A stretch of 30,192 nt of DNA. Origin: Nemertoderma westbladi (Eukaryota > Xenacoelomorpha > Nemertodermatida > Nemertodermatidae). Positions 21,101 to 29,400 of this stretch are shown here, piece after piece. The stretch covers positions 1 through 30,192 of the forward strand of contig JAUCBJ010009112.1 of assembly GCA_032718475.1 (NCBI GenBank), in the 5' to 3' direction. The first letter of the stretch is position 1. Every line of letters starts with the position of its first letter. Below the pieces are notes generated by a model that did not search any database, was not told the DNA's origin, and saw only the letters and a program-made list of their open reading frames with translations. The translations under genes were made by a program, and so were the position numbers.

Positions 21101-21936
21101 ACTTTGTGTGTAACGGTACATCTGGCGTTCCGTTGATCAGCTACTCTCCTTACTTTGTGCGTACCGGTACATCTGGCGTTCTGTTGATCAGCTACTCTCC
21201 TTACTTTGTGTGTACCGGTACATCTGGCGTTCCGTTGATCAGCTACTCTCCTTACTTTGTGTGTACCGGTACATCTGGCGTTCCGTTGATCAGCTACTCT
21301 CCTTACTTTGTGTGTACCGGTACATCCGGCATTCCGTTGATCAGCTACTCTCCTTACTTTGTGTGTAACGGTACATCTGGCGTTCCGTTGATCAGCTACT
21401 CTCCTTACTTTGTGTGTACCGGTACATCCGGCGTTCTGTTGATCAGCTACTCTCCTTACTTTGTGTGTACCGGTATATCTGGCGTTCCGTTGATCAGCTA
21501 CTCTCCTTACTTTGTGTGTAACGGTATATCTGGCGTTCCGTTGATCAGCTACTCTCCTTACTTTGTGTGTACCGGTACATCTGGCATTCCGTTGATCAGC
21601 TACTCTCCTTACTTTGTGTGTACCGGTACATCCGGCGTTCCGTTGATCAGCTACTCTCCTTACTTTGTGTGTAACGGTATATCTGGCGTTCCGTTGATCA
21701 GCTACTCTCCTTACTTTGTGTGTACCGGTACATCTGGCATTCCGTTGATCAGCTACTCTCCTTACTTTGTGTGTAACGGTACATCTGGCGTTCCGTTGAT
21801 CAGCTACTCTCCTTACTTTGTGTGTACCGGTACATCTGGCGTTCCGTTGATCAGCTACTCTCCTTACTTTGTGCGTACCGGTACATCTGGCGTTCCGTTG
21901 ATCATCTACTCTCCTTACTTTGTGTGTACCGGTACA
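18175..21936. repeat. 51-bp satellite array, about 74 units
   Basis: Tandem units of 51 bp, each with TTGATCAGCTACTCTCC, TTACTTTGTG and GTACCGGTAC followed by a TCTGGCGTT-type end. Variation is confined to a few sites: GTGTGTACC, GTGCGTACC or GTGTGTAAC; TCT or TCC; GCGTT or GCATT; CCG, CTG or CCA. Because 51 is 3 x 17, an open frame persists across the array on both strands (17-residue periodic translations). The long ORFs at 17917-21957 (+), 18055-21975 (-) and others are therefore by-products. The last unit ends at a diverged GTACCGGTACACATTGG. Higher-order repeats are described in the findings. Confidence 0.97.
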
Positions 21937-22345
21937 CATTGGAACTACATCTCGTGAACTGCATCGGATAAGCAATATTAATTACTTAGTAATATGTAAA
22001 GGCTAAATGGATAGTAAGAATCCGACTAAATGTGTGTAAATTTATTCGTTATTCTATAAAACAGTACCAACCTTGTAGTTTATTCTATGTTATATGACAC
22101 ATAAACTCCGCCTCACTTTAATTATTGGTACTAAAGCCACCAGAATTGTATTATTTCAACTAATTGTGATGTTTTTGTACACAAATTGCGACTTTGTTAC
22201 AAGTGTGTTACTGGTTTTTGGGAATCAACTATTCTAGAATACAGGGTTTCTAAGAAAACAAATAATACAGTAATATTAATTCCGACCTGCACAGGAAATG
22301 CCACGTATACGTATTTTATTATATGTAAATGGCGGATGTTGGGGA
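21937..22345. other. AT-rich spacer, no gene seen
   Basis: Unique-looking AT-rich DNA follows the satellite. No coding frame, hairpin or known element is recognised on either strand. Confidence 0.5.
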
Positions 22346-22365
22346 GGGGGGGGGGGGGGGGGGGG
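22346..22365 (+). repeat. Poly-G run of 20
   Basis: Twenty consecutive G (plus GGGGA just before) in an otherwise AT-rich spacer. It is G-quadruplex-prone, and its length is unreliable in most sequencing. Confidence 0.95.
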
Positions 22366-22408
22366 TTATAGTAAGGTTATAGTTTGTGTAAGTAAGTAAC
22401 CATTTTAG

Positions 22409-22535
22409 TTACAAATTGAGGGAAAGGAGCAGCTTACAGAGACAGCATTTTTGAACCAAAACAATAAACGATGTTGTTACCAATTGAGATAAAGGAGCAG
22501 GTTACAGAGACGGCTTTTTCTAAACAAAACAATAA
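22409..22535 (+). repeat. Two direct copies of a 59-bp segment
   Basis: 22409-22467 and 22477-22535 share CAAATTGAG/CCAATTGAG, AAAGGAGCAG, TTACAGAGAC and AAAACAATAA at a 68-bp offset, with scattered differences. Confidence 0.8.
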
Positions 22536-22544
22536 TTATTTATT

Positions 22545-22657
22545 GGGCGAAGGTTGCTCGCGGGCAAGATTGCCTGCGGGCGAAGGTTTCCGCCAGGCGA
22601 TAGTTGTCATTTTGAGGGCGAAGATTGCTCCGGGCGAAGATTGGATGCGGGCGAAGC
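22545..22657 (+). repeat. GC-rich GGGCGAAG degenerate repeats
   Basis: At least five copies of GGGC(G/A)A(A)G(A/G)TTG-like words, spaced irregularly by about 13-45 bp, form a GC-rich island in AT-rich sequence. An open frame (22471-22725) crosses it, but its peptide is only the translation of the repeat. Confidence 0.6.
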
Positions 22658-22669
22658 TTACTGTACTCA

Positions 22670-22930
22670 CCGTACTGTTTTATAATATACTGTTTTATAT
22701 TATTGTCAATTGCTGTTTATATTAAAGGATGTTATTTATATATGGAGAATACTGATAAATAATCGTAAAACCCCCTCAACTTCTTAATTACTGAGGTAAG
22801 CAGAAAGGTGTATCAGTAGCAATTGTGGCTCAATTTAGAGTGGTTTTTGTGTGAAATAAATGCTATTTCATAATCCCAACGTACGTGAGTTGCAATCCTC
22901 CTTATATATGATCAAATCAGTGACAGTCGG
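22670..22930 (+). mobile_element. Old diverged LTR fragment related to the right-hand element
   Basis: This stretch is a diverged direct copy of 23600-23860 at a constant offset of about 930 bp. GATAAATAA lies at 22754 and 23685, AAATCAGTGA at 22914 and 23844, and a GTTTTATA-type block at 22690 and about 23618, with GAGTGGTTT / AAGTGGTTT between. It is an older relative of the LTR, truncated on both sides, just upstream of the younger element. Confidence 0.6.
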
Positions 22931-23244
22931 CAAAAAGTCGAATTTCCCCTGGAGAGTGATTAATTTTTATTCGTCCAGTTTCCCCCCTATCTGCTAATTT
23001 GGACCCAGTTCCAGTATCGATAATTAAAGAACATCAAATTTTTAATGTTATCGCGCCAATTGTAAAAGCCTTTGCTGAATTGCCCCGTTATTTTTATTAT
23101 CTTTTACATTAAAATACTCTGTAGTTGATTTAATAAGTGTAAGAGACCGTATTATTGCTGTATCAGTGTTTTTAGAGGATCTAAGACCTATTTCCTCCGT
23201 ATGTGTACTGTGAAAGGCATATTTTATGATTCTATGGCAATTCG

Positions 23245-23363
23245 TGACGCAAAGGGGTGATAGCTACTCTTGAACAGTAGTTACTATGACTACGGTTAAC
23301 AGCTGACATTCATACGTGTTGATTTCCTTTGTTCTACGGCGTCTCTCAGTTCAGTCAGCCAAT
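23245..23363 (+). promoter_or_regulatory. LTR promoter-like motifs (CRE-like and CCAAT), right copy
   Basis: TGACGCAA (23245-23252) and CCAAT (23359-23363) occupy the same places as TGACGTAA and CCAAT in the left copy, within the most diverged part of the LTR. The functional role is inferred. Confidence 0.35.
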
Positions 23364-24304
23364 TAGAGCGTTTTTGTGGCTCCTTGTACAGAAAATTTCC
23401 GAGAAATGACGCAATGCCTATGTGCAGTGTTTACATTCAGTCCTGAGCCAAAGAAAGAACGGCTTGGAAGTATTTTGTGCTTTACTGTTTTTAGTCTTAC
23501 ACTAGTAGGTTTAATTATAAAGGGCATATATCCTTTAACTCATGGACTACTGCTAACTGATCATACATACTGACTGCTGAAACATTGCAAACTCATAACA
23601 ATCAGTGTTCAGTTGTTGTTTTATACTGCTATTTACTGTCAGTTCTTCATAATATGGTTGATGAATTATTATATTTGGAATAACGATAAATAACCCCGAA
23701 ACCCAATATTCTTGATGTACCGAAGGTAAGAGAGAAGGGTTACCAATAACGATTGTGACTTATGTTAAAGTGGTTTGAAGTGAATCCAATGTTATTTGAT
23801 AGACCCTACATGAGTCAGCCTGTGTTCCTTTTATATGTGACTAAAATCAGTGAAGATTGGCAGATTAGTGTGCAGTATTGTGCAGCATTGTGTATGAGTG
23901 AGTCTGTTAAAGAAGCAATTCCTAAAGAATGCGCCATATATGTGAATTATAATTAAGCCATATCGTTGTGAGTAGTTTAAGTCATAACTCTGTTTATATA
24001 GATAAAGCGCCACGTCCTAAAGGAACTGTTAATATTACCGAAGGTGAATAATATTGTCAGAGATTATATAATACTGTCAGTCGAATAATACATTAGGCTT
24101 ACATAGCAATAAAATTAAACCGTCGAACCCAATCTCCCGGGAATATCCAGCGGGTGAATGGTCGCGCACGGATTGGTTTCGACTAGTGTAGTGAATCAAA
24201 TACTTGTCATAGACTAAAAACTGATTTAATATCTAGAAGACATCTTAATTTGGTGGGTTAAACTGCCAAAGGTCTGAAAGCGCGAACATTAAAGGATATA
24301 GCTT

Positions 24305-24350
24305 CTTTATTGCAGTAAGCAATAAAGTCGAAAGTACCGGTCGACCGGTA
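24305..24350 (+). promoter_or_regulatory. AATAAA hairpin and 16-bp palindrome, right copy
   Basis: The CTTTATTGC / GCAATAAAG stem (24305-24327) has the loop AGTAA and is followed 7 bp later by the perfect palindrome TACCGGTCGACCGGTA (24335-24350). AATAAA at 24321-24326 is in the sense direction. Confidence 0.45.
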
Positions 24351-24560
24351 ACCAGTAGGCCTGACTGCCTGATCATCCGGACCGGTACCTACAGCAGTAT
24401 TATTCGATTTTGATTATTATATACCAGTAGGCCTTAATAATTAATCAGGGACTGCAGCCCTGGTTTTTTATTGAGATTTTTACTTATTTCTGTCAAGTTT
24501 TATTTGTTTGTAGGCCAGTATTGAACAGAAGGCGTGTAAACCTGATCAGATTGTACAGAC

Positions 24561-25136
24561 AATTTGTAGGCTGAGCTGTTGTCTGATTGCTGTTAAGTCT
24601 GAACGGATTACAGTGTGTGTAGAGCACTTGTCCGATTAAGTACGGTTAGGAAGTAGGGGCAGCCAATGCGGTAAGGTAAACCCCCAACTAAAGAATAAGT
24701 CGCACTACTGGGTTAGAGCGCATACTCCCTAATCATTTCGGAGTCTGCATGTCCTGTGGTTTATTTAGGCTTGAGAGTAGTCTGCCATCGTTTAGTCTGT
24801 ACTTTGTTTGTGTAAGTCTGTACGGGTAGCGTATAATTTTATTTAAATAATTTGTAGGCTGGATAGTTGTCTGGCTGTTATTAAGTCTGAACGGATTGCC
24901 GCGTGTGTAGATCATCTGTCCGATTAAGTACGATTAGGCAGTAGGGGCAGCGAACGCTGTAAGGTAAACCCCCAACTAAAGAATAAGTCGCACTACTGGG
25001 TTAGAGCGCATACTCCCTAATCATTTCGGAGTCTGCATATACCGTGGTTTGTTTAGGCTTGATGGTAGTCTGTCAGTGTTCGGTCTGTATTTTGTTTGAG
25101 TAGTTTGTACGCGTAGCGTAATATTTATTATTCAGA
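24561..25136 (+). repeat. Two 288-bp tandem units in leader, right copy
   Basis: Copies are 24561-24848 and 24849-25136, aligned by AATTTGTAGGCTG and AAGTCTGAACGGATT. The inner block with AAACCCCCAACTAAAG and AGAGCGCATACTCCCTAATC is almost unchanged between units and between elements. It includes CAGCGAACGCTG, a 5-bp stem kept in three of the four copies. Confidence 0.9.
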
Positions 25137-26068
25137 GTTTATGCGATTATCCGCAACATTCATTCCCCAAGTTTGTTCCTACAGTAATTGTGTTTGTTAT
25201 ACATACCGCTATAGTTAAATTAACCCAGGTACTACACGGGCTGCTCGGCGTAGGTAAAGACTGGTGATTTTGTGCATCGGTCACTCCAGCAGATGCCGTG
25301 GTTCTTTTAGCTGTTCAAGTATATTTAACTACTGATTATTTGTTGTATAAGTACTCGTACCTAATTTAGGGTTTAGTGTACAGTACTTTCCGAAGTAATT
25401 ATTGTAGGCATTATATTTGTGTTGTAAAGTGGTTGATAGGCACATTCGATTAGCTCTATTAACTTCTAGGTAGGAACACTCCGTGATACATAACGTAGAA
25501 CCTATAGCGATACAGCTATAGGTCGTCAGGCGGTGGTATTTTCCTATCTAGACAACGCAGTGTATTTACTACTACTTATTATTTCAAATACCGTAGTACC
25601 CTGTCCGTTGTAATAACCAGATTTCTAACCCTTTGTTAGGCTGGTTAGTAGACTTCTTGTAAAATTACCCTAAAAAATTCGTATTTTGTGTTTTTTGTAA
25701 ATTTTTGTGTTTATTTAGAGATTGTAATCTCACCCGAATTGTACGTAATTAGTAGTATTAAGTAACTTAGGTAAATTAGTATTATTTGTTTTAGTGTCTC
25801 ATAAGTAACACTTCATTGAAAGCGCACCGCTTTGTGTAGTGATTACCCCCAGAAATAATAACATTTATTTCAAACATTGACAAAACCCATTAAAACGGGT
25901 ATATATATATTATAAATCAAATCTAACGATTTATAAATAGTAGGCCTACCATACAACCATTAGGTCCCAATATCAGTTGGATTACTGCTCAAATAACGGT
26001 AATAAAGTAAGTAAAGTAACAAAGTAACCCTAAAGTAACAGAAATTCAATTATTTGAAATAATTGATA

Positions 26069-26311
26069 TACCGGTATTTACGATAGGCCTATTATCTTTA
26101 TTTCTATAAATCTAGGCTGAAATTATACCGGTACTTGTAATTAATTCTATTTCAGAATTATATATCCTACAAACTGTAAGCTGTATACCGGTATTCCGAT
26201 AGGCCTATTATATATTTATATATATTTGTGCTAAAATTATACCGGTATTCTGTGATAAACCTAGTCTGTAATAATACTTATATAGTTATATATACTATAA
26301 GTATACCGGTA
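26069..26311. repeat. Periodic TACCGGTA palindrome array, right copy
   Basis: TACCGGTA occurs at 26069, 26126, 26186, 26240 and 26304 (spacing 54-64 bp), mirroring 1651-1886. It lies 140-380 bp upstream of the gag ATG. Confidence 0.8.
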
Positions 26312-26449
26312 TTCTAATATATTATATATATATCACGCTACACTGAGTAGCAGTAACGGTAATTAATTACTAGGCTAGCAGTTCATACTGAGTTACTAGA
26401 CTTGCTTAGACTGTAATACAGCAGTAGACATTCAACGGTATACATAGTC

Positions 26450-29400
26450 ATGTCTGATACTAAGCAGAACCTGTCAGACAGTTTATTAGATGTAACTATC
26501 TGCGACTCAGATAGAGACGTACAACCGTCTGGTCGTAAATCCAGTTCACCTCCCACTGTGAGGAAGGTCATCCCTCCAGTAGTAATAACAGAACCTAGGC
26601 TGGTCCAACATCGTAGGTCTATCATAGGCACTCGAGCTCAGGTCAAGCGGGACCAAAAGGCAGCGGAACAGCAACAACCCGCTAGTCAAGAACTTATTCC
26701 TCAGCGGCCCAGCAGCTCCAGTAGTGAGGATACTGTAGAGCTGACACCCGAGCGCGGAGCAGAGATGACGGATGCGGTTTATACGGATCCCCTTCTCATC
26801 CTTCCTGCAGCCGTGCTCGCTGAGTTATTGATCGCGGTGGAAGAACACCAGATCGATTGGGCGAGAAGTCAACGGTCAACTAGAGATAGCTACGCGGGAT
26901 ACACGAGTGAAGAACTGAAGTCTATTGTCGAGTCGCAATGGAACTTCCCCGGACCCGGACTCCCGTTTGATTTATCAGAAGCTGCCTGGGAAGACATACA
27001 CCGGATGGGAGTAGCCAAGGAAACCATCGATCCAGCTGTATGGAAGAGGTCCGCAGCCGGATACGCACAGGGATTCTTCAGCTCTATGGAGCGAGTAGAG
27101 AGACAACTGTTTCAACAACCTCAAGGACCTCAAGAGCAGGGATCGCTGCTTTATCAAGTTAGAGAAAGGGTTTTGCGGATTAGGCTAATCTTATCCGCCT
27201 TTGAGGAGGCTTCTAAAAGAAGACAAGACACGTCGTTGCAAGTCGCCGTAAAGACTTGGTTTCAAAGGGTGAATCTCCAGGTTCAAGGAACAGCTCAGTG
27301 GAAAGCTCAGCTGGAGGAGCGATCAACCCATGGAGAATCAACAGACGCCATTTTTTCCCAAGTGGAAAGTGAAGCGACGGCAGAGAAACCACATAAGAGA
27401 GATGCCATTGACATCTATCTGTCAGACTATCAGCGTTTTTTAGGTGATGACGAGTTGAGGAGAAGGTTAGATGGACTTAGCCCTAATAGCGAAGGAACCA
27501 AGCTTGTGTTGGATGCCATCGATGTGGAAATGAGGGCTGCGAATCAGGCTAAATTTGATGAACAACTCCGCCTGACACGAGTCCAAGAAGAACAAGTAAA
27601 GAAAAAACGTATAGAAGACAGAAAGGCAGCGGCAGTAGCAGCAGCAGTGGCAGCTGCAGAAGCAGAAAGAAAAGCGGCAGCGGCAGAGGCAGCGGCAGAG
27701 GCAAAAGCGGCGGAGGCAGTGGCAGAAGCAAAAGCGACAGTAGCAGCGGCAGTGGCAGCTGCAGAAGCAGAAAGAAAAGTGGCAGCAGCAGAGGCAGCGG
27801 CAGAGGCAAAAGCGGCGGAGGCAGTGGCAGAAGCAGAACGGAGGGCATCTGAAGAGACAACCCAACTAGAGTTGGAAAATCTTCAAGAGAGGCAAGATAA
27901 CTTTAATAAACAGTTAACAGCTAGTAATATGCAGATGATGAATCGATCTACTCCCAAACGACAAGGTTATACATCATCTGAGGAAGGCGATACCACCGAT
28001 ACTGAAGGCAAAGGAAATAGATCTCGTCTAAGCAGACGTAAAAGAACATTCCACCGTCAGAAATTGCCTGATTTGCCTCCAGCTGTTAGAAGGCAACTAA
28101 GTAACACCAACTTAGGTAGTACAGAGCCCACAGACCAAATAATTAAAATAGAAAGACTCCCTACTATAGTAGATGAGCCTGAAATAATTAGGCCTGTTCT
28201 TGAAATCACCCCTTCGGTGATAGACACACCTGTGCTCCCTGAAACTACCTCTAAATTCCCTCTGCATAGCACTAAGCTACCTGTGCCCCGCAGAACTGCC
28301 CAGGAGACAGTTCAGGTCCTGGACCCCGAGCGAAATATCCACAATTTGTCGCCCGTTGTCCCTCGTCCGCCCGCTACAACGTTGGCGACTCCCGCTTCGG
28401 CGGTCGAATGGGTGGACGAGAGACGGCGGGGGATGGATATCCTGCTCGGACAGATGCAGGAGACTGTCCAGCAGTTCAAGGGCACAGTAAGGGAAAGTAG
28501 GCTAGAGTTGCAAGAAGTGCAGCAAAGTATCGCGCTAGAGCGCGATAAATTAGTAAACACACAAAGAGGTATACCACCACCCTCAGTAACAATGTGTCAA
28601 CCTGTTAGGTCTGAAGTATCTCATGCGCAAGGTGTGGAGCCTACACGCATTTATACTGCTAGCGAAGTAGAAACTCCTATAGTGAACCCTATTAAGGGTA
28701 ATTATAGACCTGTTGATAATGATATTCCCTATAGAACTGATCATAATCCGAGAAATTTATATACCGATAACTCGATATTAAATAGCACGATGGCCCAAGA
28801 AAGTTTTACGCGTCAAATGGCTAGAACCGAAGCCCGACAAGCGGTAAAGGTTGGAGAGATCGTCAAGTTTAATGGAGATGAGATGAAATGGTTACCTTTT
28901 AATGAATATTACAAAGATAACATACAGAACTCTGTACTATCTAATGGAGAAAAACTTAGATACCTCATCGAGTGCTTGGAAGGATCTCCCAAGTTAATGG
29001 CGTTAAAGTTTATTGGACATCCAGACGGATTAAGACAAGTTTGGGATACACTAAACATCAGGTATGGTAATAGGAATAATATCGCTGGGTACTTGTATGC
29101 CAAGTTAGTAGCGCCCCGAAAGTTTATTAGTAGCGGAATTATCGAGTTTTCCGATGAGATCCAGGAGATCTGCAGACAATTAGATTGGCTAGGTAAGTCT
29201 CATGAGTATCAGAACACTATGGTTATTAGAGCAGTGGCTTCTACTTTACCTAAAGGTGGAGTAGGTACACGCTGGGATAAGAAAGTGTTATATATGATGG
29301 AACAACAACGGCGAGACCCTGCCATGGCTGATCTCATGTCATTCCTAGATGGAGAAGTGAAATTACAGCTCCTGAAACTGTCTAGGGAGAAAACAACGGA

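Larger units (their letters stand above)
23059..26449 (+). mobile_element. LTR plus leader of right BEL/Pao-type element
   Basis: Inverted counterpart of 1517-4876, leading into the gag ATG at 26450. The outer end is placed at the shared TGTAAAAGC (23059). It carries promoter-like motifs, the AATAAA hairpin, two 288-bp units and the palindrome array. As in the left copy, the LTR 3' boundary and primer-binding site were not found, and no protein-coding gene is supported. A full 3' LTR would lie beyond the window. Confidence 0.6.

Noticed and set aside
17917-21975. Very long ORFs (over 1300 codons) on both strands across the satellite
   Set aside because: The unit is 51 bp, a multiple of three, so any frame without a stop in one unit stays open through all. 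Both strands are open at once, the frame crosses 100 Ns, and substitutions show no codon-position bias by eye.
22471-22725. 84-codon ORF across the GGGCGAAG repeats
   Set aside because: The peptide follows the DNA repeat and ends in AT-rich Ile/Leu/Tyr sequence. No domain or conservation is visible.
24120-24160. tRNA-like T-arm words (TTCGA between G/C runs) at 3850-3870 and 24120-24140
   Set aside because: No acceptor, D-arm or anticodon arm could be folded around them, and they do not match a primer-binding site next to a clear LTR end.
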